A DNA stretch of 64,000 bases from Pseudidiomarina homiensis (GCF_003987225.1 NZ_PIPX01000001.1:1364001-1428000); one strand, 5' to 3'; positions 10,012 through 18,849 are shown, numbered from the stretch's first letter. Notes: generated by a model from the sequence alone, not told the origin. A program made the numbers and translations.

Positions 10012-10860
10012 CGTGTTATCGTGCTCCAGCGCCAGTTGATACAACTGATTTTTGCGCAAACCATGAATTTCTGCGGCACAAGCGGCGGCCTTCTTTAGTG
10101 GCATGTGTTCACGCAATAACGTAACCGTACGCAACGCAGCTTGCGTGTCACCCGCTTGCTCGGTAACGGGTGCACCGGCGAGCATCAACACAAACTCGCC
10201 ACGTTGTTGATTACTATCGGCATTCACCTGTGCGGCAACTTCAGCAATGCTGCCACTGAGGTAGGTCTCAAACTGCTTGGTTAGCTCGCGTGCCAACACC
10301 AGTTTACGCTCGGCGCCGAGTACTTCTTCAAGGTCACTTAAGGTTGCCAAAATTCGATGCGGTGACTCGTAGAAAACCATGGTCCTTGGCTCGGCCACAA
10401 GTTCGCTCAAGGTTTTTCGACGTTGCTGCGGCTTCGCTGGCAGGAAGCCCTCAAAGGTAAATCGGTCCGTCGGCAAGCCAGCGCCTGATAATGCGGTGGT
10501 GATTGCACAAGGTCCTGGGAGCGCTACCACACGAATACCCTGCTCGCGACATTGTTGCACCAACACATAACCTGGGTCACTGATCAGCGGCGTACCAGCG
10601 TCACTAATCAACGCCAACGAATCGCCACCTTGCAGGCGTTCAATAACCGCTTGAGCGCGTTCGCGTTCATTGTGTTCGTGCAGGGCAAAGACTTCATTAT
10701 TGATTGCAAATTGCTGCAATAATTTGCGGCTGTGGCGGGTATCTTCGGCAGCGATGGCCGCCACATTCGCTAGAGTTTCTTGCGCCCGAGGTGACAAATC
10801 GCCGAGATTACCGATGGGTGTCGGCACAATGTATAACGTACCTGCTGATGTCTGCGACAT
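10009..10860 (-). CDS. rsmI: 16S rRNA (cytidine(1402)-2'-O)-methyltransferase RsmI
   Basis: RsmI uses S-adenosylmethionine to methylate the ribose of C1402 in 16S rRNA. The 283-residue protein has the tetrapyrrole-methylase fold signature of the family: YIVPTPIGNLGD at the N-terminus, AAEDTRHSRKLL, and ALISDAGTPLISDPG. Size and start (MSQTSAGTLYIVP) are standard. It diverges from lpoA and is followed within about 10 nt by rnpB. Its functional partner RsmH, acting on the same nucleotide, is at 5823-6770. Confidence 0.98.
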   Translation of the reverse strand: MSQTSAGTLYIVPTPIGNLGDLSPRAQETLANVAAIAAEDTRHSRKLLQQFAINNEVFALHEHNERERAQAVIERLQGGDSLALISDAGTPLISDPGYVLVQQCREQGIRVVALPGPCAITTALSGAGLPTDRFTFEGFLPAKPQQRRKTLSELVAEPRTMVFYESPHRILATLSDLEEVLGAERKLVLARELTKQFETYLSGSIAEVAAQVNADSNQQRGEFVLMLAGAPVTEQAGDTQAALRTVTLLREHMPLKKAAACAAEIHGLRKNQLYQLALEHDNT

Positions 10861-10891
10861 GTTAACCCCTTGTAAGATTTGGCCCGTTACA

Positions 10892-10920
10892 TTGTGTCCC
10901 TGCGGCCCTAGGTTTATAGT
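10892..10920 (+). promoter_or_regulatory. Candidate sigma-70 promoter of lpoA
   Basis: TTGTGT (10892-10897) and TATAGT (10915-10920; 5 of 6 matches) are separated by exactly 17 nt. The predicted start near 10927 gives a leader of about 30 nt before the GTG start of lpoA. It lies in the 96-nt divergent gap between rsmI and lpoA. Confidence 0.55.
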
Positions 10921-10956
10921 ATGGACATGTTCAACCTAGCGAAAAGAGTGTGACTG

Positions 10957-12810
10957 GTGAACCCCGCTATTGTGCCAAAGAAGTTAACCGCGTGCATACT
11001 TGTTTGCATGCTAACCGCCTGTGCGACGCAACAATCCAAACGTCCGAGCACGCCGGTGACGCCAACCGAGCCGCCCAGCGAGATCGGCCAAACAGAAGTA
11101 CAAAGCTCGGCCCGCAGTATTGCCCAGTTGCTCGACGAGGTGCAACAACTCCCAAGCCGCGAATTGCAGTTAGCCTTTATGGTTCAAGAGTCACTGCGCC
11201 TGCAGGCCAATAATGAATGGCAGAGTAGCGCCGCCCTGCTTAGTCAAGTAGAACGCGAACTTGAAGACCACCCTACGGCGCTTAATGCTGCTCAGCAACG
11301 CCGCTTCACCATCGCGCAAGCCCAGTGGTTAGCCAGCCAAGGGCAATTCATGGCGGCGCAACGCAAGCTGCGCCCCTTACTTGATGATTTAACTCGTCTG
11401 AGCGACAGCGATCGCCCGCTTGCCATGCGACTGGCACGCGATTTAGCCTGGCAGCTCGGCGACGAGCAACAAGCGGCAAGTTACGCGCTAGCGTTGCTCG
11501 ATTCCGATATAGCCCCTGACGACAGCAACGAACCTTGGCTGTATCTACGGCATGCCCCTGAGCCATCTGCGTTGACGGCTAACAGTCGACTTGCGCAAGG
11601 TTGGCTCCGTTTGGCGCAAGCTGCCCACGCCATCGTCGATGGCTCTGAGTCGGCGGCGCTACAAAACTGGGAGTTGCGTTATGCAAATCACCCAGCGCTT
11701 GCTGTTGCCGCGCAACTTAAGCAGACCCTCGTCGCTACCAAACGCACGCAGCGCGCTCTGGTGCTATTGCCATTGAGCGGTCAATACGCAGAACAAGGGC
11801 AAGCGGTTCTCGATGGCATGGTGATGGCACTCGAAGGCCATCAGAACTTTGAGATCATCATTCAAGACAGCCAAGGCTATGACTTCAGTCAACTCGGTGA
11901 GGTTATTCAGCAGCAACAAGTGACCAGCGTGATTGGCCCACTGCTCAAAGACAACCTCGCCCAAATAGAACCCGAAGCCGTTAGTAACGTGGATTGGATT
12001 GCGTTGAATTCACTCGAACGCTTTACCACACCACCGACGCTTTGGTACGCCCTTGAGCCGGAGACCGAATACAGTCAGATCGCGAGAACGTTCGCTAAGC
12101 GTGGGTATCAACGCGCTTTGGTGCTTGCTGCTGAAAGCCAACGTGGCCAGCAGGCGATTACCGCGTTTCAAGAGGCGTTCCTCGATGCCGTTCCCGACGG
12201 CGCTGTGGACACCGGTGTTTACCGCACCCCAGACGATATGAAAGCAATCGTCCAAGAAAAGCTCGGCGTGACGGATAGCGAGGAGCGCATTTGGCAGGTT
12301 AAAATCACCGCCGGAAAGATTTTGGTGGATGCCGAAGCACGCAGCCGTGCGGACATTGATGCGATCTTTTTACCGGGGGGTATTGAACAAACTCGTCTAC
12401 TCAAACCCTTCATCGACGTTAATATTTCGCCGTTTATGGACACCATCCCGGTCTACGCAACGTCCGCCAGTCATATCCGCCGCGATGCATTAAGCGAAAA
12501 CGACCTCGATAATGTGCGTTTTACCGAATTGCCTTGGTTACTACCTAAGCATCCCGCTTACGAGCGCCTACAAGCGCTGCTACAGCAACGTCGGCATTGG
12601 AGCTATGACCTTGCACGGCTGGCAGCATTTGGACACGATGTGATGTTACTGACGCAACATCGCCAACAACTAAAAAGCCTACCGGGACTTTCTTTAGACG
12701 GGCTAACCGGCAAGTTGCATTGGAGCGGCACAAAGGTGCAACGCGAGCTTGCTTGGGCACAATACGATGGCCACCAAGTGCAACCGGTTGACGAAGTGAC
12801 CGCTGACTAA
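10957..12810 (+). CDS. lpoA: Penicillin-binding protein activator LpoA (LppC family lipoprotein)
   Basis: LpoA is an outer-membrane lipoprotein that reaches through the periplasm to activate PBP1A. The 617-residue product has a lipoprotein signal with lipobox LTAC (Cys at residue 22), an N-terminal helical repeat region (~60-250), and a periplasmic-binding-protein-like C-terminal domain starting about residue 265 (RALVLLPLSGQYAEQGQAV), the layout of the LppC/LpoA family. The start is a GTG at 10957 with AAGAG about 9 nt upstream; no ATG gives a complete signal peptide. It heads a group with yraN, diaA and dolP, the same company it keeps in E. coli. Confidence 0.94.
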   Translation: MNPAIVPKKLTACILVCMLTACATQQSKRPSTPVTPTEPPSEIGQTEVQSSARSIAQLLDEVQQLPSRELQLAFMVQESLRLQANNEWQSSAALLSQVERELEDHPTALNAAQQRRFTIAQAQWLASQGQFMAAQRKLRPLLDDLTRLSDSDRPLAMRLARDLAWQLGDEQQAASYALALLDSDIAPDDSNEPWLYLRHAPEPSALTANSRLAQGWLRLAQAAHAIVDGSESAALQNWELRYANHPALAVAAQLKQTLVATKRTQRALVLLPLSGQYAEQGQAVLDGMVMALEGHQNFEIIIQDSQGYDFSQLGEVIQQQQVTSVIGPLLKDNLAQIEPEAVSNVDWIALNSLERFTTPPTLWYALEPETEYSQIARTFAKRGYQRALVLAAESQRGQQAITAFQEAFLDAVPDGAVDTGVYRTPDDMKAIVQEKLGVTDSEERIWQVKITAGKILVDAEARSRADIDAIFLPGGIEQTRLLKPFIDVNISPFMDTIPVYATSASHIRRDALSENDLDNVRFTELPWLLPKHPAYERLQALLQQRRHWSYDLARLAAFGHDVMLLTQHRQQLKSLPGLSLDGLTGKLHWSGTKVQRELAWAQYDGHQVQPVDEVTAD

Positions 12811-12846
12811 AGCGTCAATCACCATCGGCGTAAATGAGGAACATGG

Positions 12847-13197
12847 ATGTTACCTAAAGCTACGGGGAATGCTGGCGAAGCGCAAGCGTTGGCCTTTTTG
12901 CAGGATCAGCAGTTGCGCTTAGTGGAACGTAATTATCGCTGTGAGCTTGGCGAAATCGACATCATTATGCGCGACCAAGAACATTGGGTGTTTATTGAGG
13001 TCAAATATCGCAAGAACGAGGATTTTGCGACGGTTGTCGAACAAATCACGCGGGCCCAATGTCAACGCATTAGACGCAGTGCGCAATTTTATTTACTATC
13101 GCACAAACTCGATGAGCATCAGACGCCTATGCGGTTCGATGTCGTCGCCATTTGTGAGCAACCCGAACAACTTTATTGGTTGCCTGATGCTTTTTAA
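12847..13197 (+). CDS. yraN: YraN family endonuclease-like protein (UPF0102)
   Basis: A 116-residue protein of the UPF0102/YraN family, which has a restriction-endonuclease-like fold; its cellular role is not settled. The family landmarks are visible: GEAQALAFLQ near the N-terminus, NYRCELGEIDIIMRD with the acidic residues of the putative active site, and VFIEVKYRKN. The ATG at 12847 is preceded by TGAGGAA. It lies 36 nt after lpoA and 9 nt before diaA, the conserved neighbourhood. It is soluble, without signal peptide. Confidence 0.93.
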   Translation: MLPKATGNAGEAQALAFLQDQQLRLVERNYRCELGEIDIIMRDQEHWVFIEVKYRKNEDFATVVEQITRAQCQRIRRSAQFYLLSHKLDEHQTPMRFDVVAICEQPEQLYWLPDAF

Positions 13198-13206
13198 TGA
13201 GGATTT

Positions 13207-13779
13207 ATGGAAGAACCGGTCAAGGCCATTTTTACCGAATGTATTCAGACCCAGATTGCTTCTGCAGATTTATTGCAGGAGCCGCTACTTAATGCTGGGG
13301 AGCTTTTGGTAGATTCGTTATTACGTGGGCAGAAAGTCTACTGTTGTGGCGAGAGTATGGCGCATGCCAGCGCCCGTCACTTCTCACACATTATGCTCAC
13401 TGGCTTACAGTTCGACCGTCCCCCGTTTCCGGTGAACGCATTACACGCCGACTTTGGTGCAAATGAGCACGAAGCTATTTTTGCGCAGCAAATCTCAGCG
13501 GTGGGTCAACCGAACGACCTGCTCATTGTATTAAGTGCCGGCGCACGCGCCCCCCGCGTAAGTCGCGCGATGGAAGCTGCCCTTAGTCGTGGAATGCTAA
13601 TTATTGCGTTAACCAATGATGCCGACCAAGACGTCGCTGGTCTCCTTGGTCCTGACGATGTTGAGATTCGAATACCTTCACGAAACGCCGCGCGCGTAAG
13701 TGAACACTTACTGCAGCTGGTGAATATGCTCTGCAGCCTAGCCGAGCAACAGATTTTTCCGCAGGAGGATGACGCATGA
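13207..13779 (+). CDS. diaA: DnaA initiator-associating protein DiaA (SIS domain)
   Basis: DiaA binds DnaA and promotes its assembly at oriC in E. coli. The 190-residue protein is a single SIS (sugar isomerase) domain: GQKVYCCGESMAHASARHFS near residue 41 and LLIVLSAGARAPRVSRA further on. It resembles GmhA, but the position between yraN and the BON lipoprotein gene supports DiaA, as does the absence of other heptose genes nearby. It overlaps dolP by 4 nt (ATGA). Confidence 0.93.
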   Translation: MEEPVKAIFTECIQTQIASADLLQEPLLNAGELLVDSLLRGQKVYCCGESMAHASARHFSHIMLTGLQFDRPPFPVNALHADFGANEHEAIFAQQISAVGQPNDLLIVLSAGARAPRVSRAMEAALSRGMLIIALTNDADQDVAGLLGPDDVEIRIPSRNAARVSEHLLQLVNMLCSLAEQQIFPQEDDA

Positions 13780-14348
13780 AAACTCAGGCAAAATTAGGCG
13801 CACTCGCCTTCGCCGCAATGCTTACCTTGTCGGGTTGCGCTGCAGCTCTGGTGGGCGCGACCGCGGTCGGCATTTCGTCGGCAACGGACTCGCGCACGGT
13901 TGGCACTCAAGTCGACGATCAAGCCATCGAGATTAAAGTTATTGCCGCACTTAAAGGTGAAGAGCGCCTTGCCAATAGTCGTATTCAGGTGGTGTCTTTT
14001 AACCGCTCGGTACTCTTAATGGGCCAAGCGCAAAGTCATGGTCTTGCTGAACTTGCTACGCGTATGACCCGTGATACCGCTGGGGTACAGCGTGTACATA
14101 ATGAAATTCGTATCGGTGAGGTGATCAGCTTCAAAACTATCAGTAACGATAGTTGGCTCACCAGTAAGATTAAAGCGAAATTCGTGACTGACGAAGCCAT
14201 TGATGCGGCGAAGATCAAAGTCGTCACTGAGAACAGTGAAGTGTTTTTAATGGGCTTAGTTGATCGGCAAATGGCCCGGCAAGCGGTCGAGGTCGCACGT
14301 AATACCAATGGTGTACAGCGCGTTATCGACGCTTTTGAAATCAGATAA
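13776..14348 (+). CDS. dolP: Outer-membrane BON-domain lipoprotein DolP (YraP)
   Basis: DolP is a division-site outer-membrane lipoprotein with two BON domains that bind anionic phospholipids and help preserve envelope integrity. The 190-residue product has a lipobox LSGC (Cys at residue 21) and two BON repeats (~45-115 and ~120-190); the second contains WLTSKIKAKFVTDEAIDA and ends in the VDRQMARQAVEVARNTNGV segment typical of the family. The start forms an ATGA overlap with diaA. A short hairpin terminator follows directly after the stop codon. Confidence 0.95.
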   Translation: MKTQAKLGALAFAAMLTLSGCAAALVGATAVGISSATDSRTVGTQVDDQAIEIKVIAALKGEERLANSRIQVVSFNRSVLLMGQAQSHGLAELATRMTRDTAGVQRVHNEIRIGEVISFKTISNDSWLTSKIKAKFVTDEAIDAAKIKVVTENSEVFLMGLVDRQMARQAVEVARNTNGVQRVIDAFEIR

Positions 14349-14374
14349 AACACCGTTACTCGGTGTTTGTTTGC
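14348..14374 (+). terminator. Hairpin terminator after dolP
   Basis: Immediately after the dolP stop codon, AAACACCG and CGGTGTTT form an 8-bp stem with a 5-nt loop (TTACT), followed by a T-rich run. It would end the lpoA-yraN-diaA-dolP transcript before the REPIN and the convergent sspB gene. Confidence 0.65.
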
Positions 14375-14396
14375 TTCGCACTTTTCGGGACTCGTG

Positions 14397-14484
14397 GTAG
14401 CCCGTGGTTCTACCACGGGTCATCTCTAACCTTTCGACCATGTACGTTCAATTCGAAATACCCCGTGGTAGAACCACGGGCTAC
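14397..14484. repeat. REPIN-like element, copy 1
   Basis: Two inverted 23-nt units bracket a 42-nt centre. Each unit is GTAG followed by the palindrome CCCGTGG-TTCTA-CCACGGG; the left copy is 14397-14419 and its reverse complement is 14462-14484. A second element with the same arms and a very similar centre lies at 19459-19547. A GTAG tetranucleotide next to an imperfect palindrome, in head-to-head pairs, is the structure of REP sequences mobilised by REP-associated tyrosine transposases (RAYTs). It lies between the convergent genes dolP and sspB. Confidence 0.85.
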
Positions 14485-14493
14485 CCATTACTT

Positions 14494-14967
14494 TTATTTG
14501 ATAACTTTGAGGTTTGGTCGTTTGCTCTTACTCGGCTTGCTTGGTTGCGCATCATCGTCTTGCGCACCATCAATCACCGCTGATGGTCCCTGCTGAGGCG
14601 TTGTAGACTCAACTTCACCTGCGTCACCTTCTTGCAATTGCGGCTCTTCTTCGAAGATTGTTCCAGCACCGTTTTCACGTGCGTACAGCGCAACTACGGC
14701 AATCATAGGAACGTAGACCCGATGAGGTTTACCAGAGAAACGCGCGTTAAATTCAACGCGGTCATTTGCGAGCTGTAAATTGCCGACCGCTGAAGGTGCG
14801 ATGTTAAGCACGATCTGGCCATCTTTGACAAACTCGAAAGGAATTTGGCAGCCCGGCTGCTCAGCGTCAACCACAAGGTGTGGCGTTAATTGATTATCAA
14901 CCAGCCACTCGTACACCGCCCGCAGCATATACGGGCGGCGTGCGGTCATTGCAGTTAAATCACTCAC
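14494..14967 (-). CDS. sspB: ClpXP adaptor SspB
   Basis: SspB tethers ssrA-tagged proteins to ClpXP for degradation. The 157-residue product has the conserved N-terminal substrate-binding domain (RRPYMLRAVYEWLVDN, then DGQIVLNIAPSAVGNL and FNARFSGKP), a variable acidic linker, and a C-terminal KRPNLKVIK that matches the ClpX-binding tail of the family. It overlaps sspA by 4 nt. The linker is shorter and differently composed than in E. coli, as is common. Confidence 0.97.
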   Translation of the reverse strand: MSDLTAMTARRPYMLRAVYEWLVDNQLTPHLVVDAEQPGCQIPFEFVKDGQIVLNIAPSAVGNLQLANDRVEFNARFSGKPHRVYVPMIAVVALYARENGAGTIFEEEPQLQEGDAGEVESTTPQQGPSAVIDGAQDDDAQPSKPSKSKRPNLKVIK

Positions 14968-15593
14968 CGGCCGAGGTCTCGCTCGATATCGGTCAGCGAT
15001 TCCTGGAAGGAATCACGTTCAAAAACGCGCAACATGTAAGCCTTGATCGGCTTCGCTGCTGCACCCTCTAGGCTAATACCGTAACTTGGTAGACGCCACA
15101 ATAATGGCGCCAAGTAACAGTCCACAAGGGTAAACTCTTCACTCATGAAGTACGGCGTATCGGCAAAAATTGGCGCCAACGCAAGAATACCTTCGCGGAG
15201 TTCTTGGCGCGCCGCTTCGACACCTTTACCACCTTTTTCAATAGAGTCAGCCAAGCTGAACCAGTCACGTTCGATGCGATACATCATGAGGCGACTGGTT
15301 CCGCGAGCAACCGGATAAACCGGCATCAATGGCGGATGCGGGAAACGCTCATCAAGGTATTCCATGATGATGTGGGCATTGTAGAGAACCAGCTCACGAT
15401 CGACTAAGGTTGGCAGCGCATCCGGATACGGATTCAACTGTAACAAGTCCTCAGGCATTTGGTCGCTGTCAACGTAAGTGATTTCAACACTCACGCCTTT
15501 CTCTGCGAGAACGATTCGGGCCTGATGACTACGAAGGTCATTACGTCCCGAATACAAGGTCATCACTGACCGTTTATTTGCCGCAACCGACAT
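14964..15593 (-). CDS. sspA: Stringent starvation protein A SspA
   Basis: SspA is a glutathione-S-transferase-like protein that binds RNA polymerase and affects stationary-phase and stress transcription. I start it at 15593 (MSVAANKRSVMTLYSG), which matches the E. coli N-terminus and has GGAG just upstream; a frame extended to 15608 would overlap the petC stop. The 209 residues include IIMEYLDERFPHPPLMPVYP and LVDCYLAPLLWRLP, nearly invariant in SspA. It follows petC by 11 nt and overlaps sspB, so it may be co-transcribed with petABC. Confidence 0.97.
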   Translation of the reverse strand: MSVAANKRSVMTLYSGRNDLRSHQARIVLAEKGVSVEITYVDSDQMPEDLLQLNPYPDALPTLVDRELVLYNAHIIMEYLDERFPHPPLMPVYPVARGTSRLMMYRIERDWFSLADSIEKGGKGVEAARQELREGILALAPIFADTPYFMSEEFTLVDCYLAPLLWRLPSYGISLEGAAAKPIKAYMLRVFERDSFQESLTDIERDLGR

Positions 15594-15604
15594 GTCTTTC
15601 TCCA

Positions 15605-16357
15605 TCATTTCTTCTTCACGTCTTTAAAGAATTCACGCTTGAGTAACCAAGCTAAAATAGTAAAGACCAGTAAGAAACCGAATACTTTCCAGCCCAAACG
15701 ACGCTGCTCAAGCAACATCGGTTCACCGGTGTAAACCAAGAAGTTAGTAAGATCTAACATTGCTTGGTCGTATTCAGATTCGCTCAGCATACCGCTGCCG
15801 TCGGTTTTGATGCCTACGTAAACGTCTTGCATTTCACCGTCAATCATACGCTGTTCGGTCGTTTTGCGTGGCACCCCTTGCAACTCTTGCAAAACGTGCG
15901 GCATCCCAACATTTGGGAACACCGTGTTGTTCACGCCAAACGGACGCGACTCATCCACGTAGAACGAACGGAGATAGGTATAAATCCAGTCGGCACCGCG
16001 CACACGAGCTACCAAGGTTAAATCTGGTGCCGCAGTACCAAACCATGCGCCTGCAGCTTCAGTCGGCATAGCGTTGGTGATCAAGTCACCTACTTTTTCA
16101 CCGGTAAACTGCAGATTCGCTTCACCTAGGTCTTCTGGGATACCTAAGTCGTTAAAGGTACGGTTATAACGTTGATACTCCATCGAGTGACAACCTAGGC
16201 AGTAGTTCATGAACAACTGCGCGCCACGTTGCAAAGAGGCTTTGTCGTGTAGATCAACTTTAGCTTCATCAAGTGGAACCGTTGGGCCAGCTGCAAAACC
16301 TGCAACTGACCAAATTGTCGCGGCTACCAGTAGCGTCGTTTTCAGAAACTGTTTCAT
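15605..16357 (-). CDS. petC: Cytochrome c1 of the bc1 complex
   Basis: Cytochrome c1 takes electrons from the Rieske protein and passes them to soluble cytochrome c at the periplasmic face. The 250-residue product has a signal peptide ending near GFAAG, the haem-binding CLGCH (about residues 53-57), a likely distal methionine in NAMPTEAAGAW or GMPHV, and one C-terminal membrane anchor followed by KDVKKK. The ATG at 16357 overlaps the petB stop (TGATG); a GTG one codon upstream is the alternative. Third gene of petABC. Confidence 0.96.
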   Translation of the reverse strand: MKQFLKTTLLVAATIWSVAGFAAGPTVPLDEAKVDLHDKASLQRGAQLFMNYCLGCHSMEYQRYNRTFNDLGIPEDLGEANLQFTGEKVGDLITNAMPTEAAGAWFGTAAPDLTLVARVRGADWIYTYLRSFYVDESRPFGVNNTVFPNVGMPHVLQELQGVPRKTTEQRMIDGEMQDVYVGIKTDGSGMLSESEYDQAMLDLTNFLVYTGEPMLLEQRRLGWKVFGFLLVFTILAWLLKREFFKDVKKK

Positions 16358-17619
16358 CACTTAGTAATCCTCTCTGGAACTGGCTTCGTGTTTTCGTTTT
16401 TGCTGTAGAAGAACAGGAAAACGAAGAAGGCGAAGTACAAGAAGGTGAAGACCCGCGCAAAGAAAGTATACACTTCAGTTGCTGGTTTCAGGCCTAAGTA
16501 ACCAAGCGCGATAAAGCTAATGACAAACAACGTCAAATTAACTTTGTGGAAGCCACAGCGATAACGAATCGAGCGTACTTTGCCGCGGTCAATCCAAGGC
16601 AACAAGAACAACGCGACAATGGCACCGAACATCAAGATGACACCAAGCAGTTTATCTGGCACCGCACGCAAAATGGCGTAGAACGGTGTGAAGTACCACA
16701 CTGGCGCAATGTGTTCAGGTGTTTTCAATGGGTTTGCCGGCTCAAAGTTCGGTGGCTCAAGGAACAAGCCGCCCATTGCTGGGGCAAAGAAAATCACGTA
16801 ACAGAACAAGAACAAGAAGATACCAATACCTACTAAATCCTTCACGACGTAATACGGGAAGAATGGGAAAGCATCGACAATGTCATACTTGTTGGTAAAG
16901 CGTTCATGGAATTTGAACTTCGGCTTCTCTTCTTCAGGTACCGAGCCTTTTGGCTTCTTGATATTGATACCTTCAGGGTTGTTCGAGCCAACTTCATGCA
17001 ACGCAATGATGTGTAAGAACACCAAAATGACCAATACCAATGGTAATGCGATCACGTGGAGTGCAAAGAAGCGGTTTAACGTAGCACCCGAGATGACATA
17101 GTCACCACGAATCCACAGCGTCAAATCATCACCAATAATCGGAATCGCACCGAATAGCGAGATGATAACCTGAGCACCCCAGTACGACATTTGTCCCCAA
17201 GGTAGCAAGTAACCCATAAAGGCTTCGGCCATCAGCACTAAGAAAATCAGCATACCGAAGACCCACAGCAATTCACGAGGCTTCTGATAGGAGCCGTACA
17301 TCATGCCGCGGAACATATGCAGATAGACCACCACGAAGAAGGCGGACGCCCCCGTCGAATGCATGTAACGCAACAACCAACCGTAGTCGATATCACGCAT
17401 AATGTATTCAACTGAAGCAAAAGCGCCATCTGCAGAAGGCACATAATTCATTGTTAACCAAATACCAGTGAGGATTTGGTTCACCAGTACCAGCATGGCG
17501 AGCACGCCAAACAAGTACCAGAAGTTAAAGTTTTTCGGAGCTGGATATTGCGCGAGGTGGATATTCCACGTCTTGGTCATCGGAATGCGTTCGTCAAACC
17601 ATGCGATTAGTTTTTTCAT
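16357..17619 (-). CDS. petB: Cytochrome b of the bc1 complex
   Basis: The quinol-oxidising, two-haem core of complex III. The 420-residue protein has the expected hydrophobic helices and the family motifs: GSYQKPRELLWVFGM after helix B, GYLLPWGQMSYWGAQVI for the quinol-oxidation site region, FALHVIALPLVL with a haem histidine, and a PEHIAPVWYFTPFYAILRA segment carrying a PEWY-like motif, here changed to PVWY. It overlaps petA and petC by one base each, so the three subunits are probably made in step. Confidence 0.97.
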   Translation of the reverse strand: MKKLIAWFDERIPMTKTWNIHLAQYPAPKNFNFWYLFGVLAMLVLVNQILTGIWLTMNYVPSADGAFASVEYIMRDIDYGWLLRYMHSTGASAFFVVVYLHMFRGMMYGSYQKPRELLWVFGMLIFLVLMAEAFMGYLLPWGQMSYWGAQVIISLFGAIPIIGDDLTLWIRGDYVISGATLNRFFALHVIALPLVLVILVFLHIIALHEVGSNNPEGINIKKPKGSVPEEEKPKFKFHERFTNKYDIVDAFPFFPYYVVKDLVGIGIFLFLFCYVIFFAPAMGGLFLEPPNFEPANPLKTPEHIAPVWYFTPFYAILRAVPDKLLGVILMFGAIVALFLLPWIDRGKVRSIRYRCGFHKVNLTLFVISFIALGYLGLKPATEVYTFFARVFTFLYFAFFVFLFFYSKNENTKPVPERITK

Positions 17620-18209
17620 CAGGCTTGCTCCCCGTCTTCACCCACCAAAATGGTGTTGTCGTCAATGTAGTAATGCGGCGGCACCACCAAATTGTACGGC
17701 GCAGGTACGCCCGAGAAGACGCGACCAGCGATGTCAAACTTCGAACCGTGACAAGGGCAGAAGAAACCAGCGCTAATACCTTCGACTTGCTCACCAAAAG
17801 AATCCTCAAGATACTGTGGCGAACAACCAAGGTGCGTACAAATACCAACGGCGACAAAGTATTCTTCTTTGCGCGAACGGTACAAGTTAGCCGCGTATTC
17901 TGGTTGTTGTGGTTCTTCTGAATTAGGGTCACGCAGTTGATCTGCTAAGCCTTCAAGGCTATTTAGCATTTCTGGGGTACGACGCACAACCCATACAGGC
18001 TGACCACGCCATTCCACACGAATCATTTGACCCGGCTCGGCTTTTCCGATGTTCACTTCCACTGGCGCACCCGCGTTCTTCGCTTTCGCACTCGGGTTCC
18101 ATGACGCAATGAAAGGAACGGCAACACCCACCGCGCCTGCTGCACCAACCACAGAGGTTGCGACAGTCAGAAAACGACGGCGGCCTTTATCTACAGGCGC
18201 ATTGCTCAT
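17619..18209 (-). CDS. petA: Rieske iron-sulfur subunit of the bc1 complex
   Basis: The Rieske [2Fe-2S] protein moves electrons from ubiquinol to cytochrome c1. I start it at 18209 (MSNAPVDKGRRRFLTV), which has CTGGAGAG upstream; an upstream in-frame ATG would add 12 residues. The 196-residue product has a twin-arginine signal (RRRFLTV) that also serves as membrane anchor, and both cluster-ligand motifs CTHLGC and CPCHGSKFD. First gene of petABC, with its own promoter candidate between it and rpsI. Confidence 0.97.
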   Translation of the reverse strand: MSNAPVDKGRRRFLTVATSVVGAAGAVGVAVPFIASWNPSAKAKNAGAPVEVNIGKAEPGQMIRVEWRGQPVWVVRRTPEMLNSLEGLADQLRDPNSEEPQQPEYAANLYRSRKEEYFVAVGICTHLGCSPQYLEDSFGEQVEGISAGFFCPCHGSKFDIAGRVFSGVPAPYNLVVPPHYYIDDNTILVGEDGEQA

Positions 18210-18327
18210 CCACTTACTCTCCAGTTTGGACGCTTTGCGGGACATCGCCGCAAAGTCAGTAATTAGCTGCTGCGTTAGAATTGCTTGTGCTTTTGCGCAC
18301 AGACAATCGGCAAAAAAATGCTTTCAG

Positions 18328-18356
18328 ATGATAAAGAAATACCCTGATTTTTACAA
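18328..18356 (-). promoter_or_regulatory. Candidate sigma-70 promoter of petABC
   Basis: On the minus strand TTGTAA (18351-18356) and TATCAT (18328-18333; 5 of 6 matches) are spaced by exactly 17 nt, giving a predicted start near 18321 and a leader of about 110 nt before petA. It lies directly after the rpsI terminator, as expected for the start of a new transcription unit. Confidence 0.65.
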
Positions 18357-18365
18357 GGACAAAGA

Positions 18366-18395
18366 CAAAAAACCCGGCACAATGGCCGGGTTTTT
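18366..18395. terminator. Terminator after rplM-rpsI (bidirectional form)
   Basis: CCCGGC (18373-18378) and GCCGGG (18385-18390) form a GC-rich stem flanked by an A-run on one side and a T-run on the other, extending the pairing. Read on the minus strand it ends the rplM-rpsI transcript about 45 nt after the rpsI stop, just ahead of the petABC promoter. Confidence 0.88.
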
Positions 18396-18439
18396 GCTTT
18401 TGCTGAAACGTACAGTTTCGTAAACGGTAATTTTTGCGA

Positions 18440-18832
18440 TTAACGCTTCGAGAACTGTGGACGCTTACGAGCTTTGTGCAAGCCAACTTTCTTACGTTCA
18501 ACTTGACGCGCGTCACGAGTAACGTAACCAGCGCGACGCAAGTCGCCACGTAGTGCTTCGTCGTATTGCATAAGTGCACGAGTGATACCGTGACGCACTG
18601 CGCCAGCTTGACCACTTGAACCACCACCTTTAACGGTGATGTACAAATCGAATTTCTCAACCATGTCAACAAGCTCAAGCGGTTGACGAACAACCATTTG
18701 TGCCGTTTCACGACCGAAGTATTCTTCTAAAGTGCGGTTATTGATGCTGATGTTGCCGCTGCCCGGACGCAAGAATACGCGCGCGGTAGAGCTTTTGCGA
18801 CGACCAGTACCGTAGTATTGATTCTCTGCCAT
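18440..18832 (-). CDS. rpsI: 30S ribosomal protein S9
   Basis: S9 binds the 3' major domain of 16S rRNA, and its C-terminal tail contacts P-site tRNA. The 130-residue product is full length, with [19 protein letters not shown] at the N-terminus and the conserved basic tail ending [11 protein letters not shown], including the terminal arginine that reaches the tRNA. It follows rplM by 17 nt, the usual two-gene operon. Confidence 0.99.
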   Translation of the reverse strand: MAENQYYGTGRRKSSTARVFLRPGSGNISINNRTLEEYFGRETAQMVVRQPLELVDMVEKFDLYITVKGGGSSGQAGAVRHGITRALMQYDEALRGDLRRAGYVTRDARQVERKKVGLHKARKRPQFSKR

Positions 18833-18849
18833 TTTCTTAATGCTCCGTC

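Noticed and set aside
10950-11213. Overlapping small gene at the start of lpoA
   Set aside because: Out of frame within the lipoprotein gene, whose lipobox and domains fit; the small frame has no recognisable features.
13207-13779. GmhA (heptose isomerase) for the SIS protein
   Set aside because: Position between yraN and dolP, behind lpoA, is the diaA context, and no other heptose pathway gene is near.
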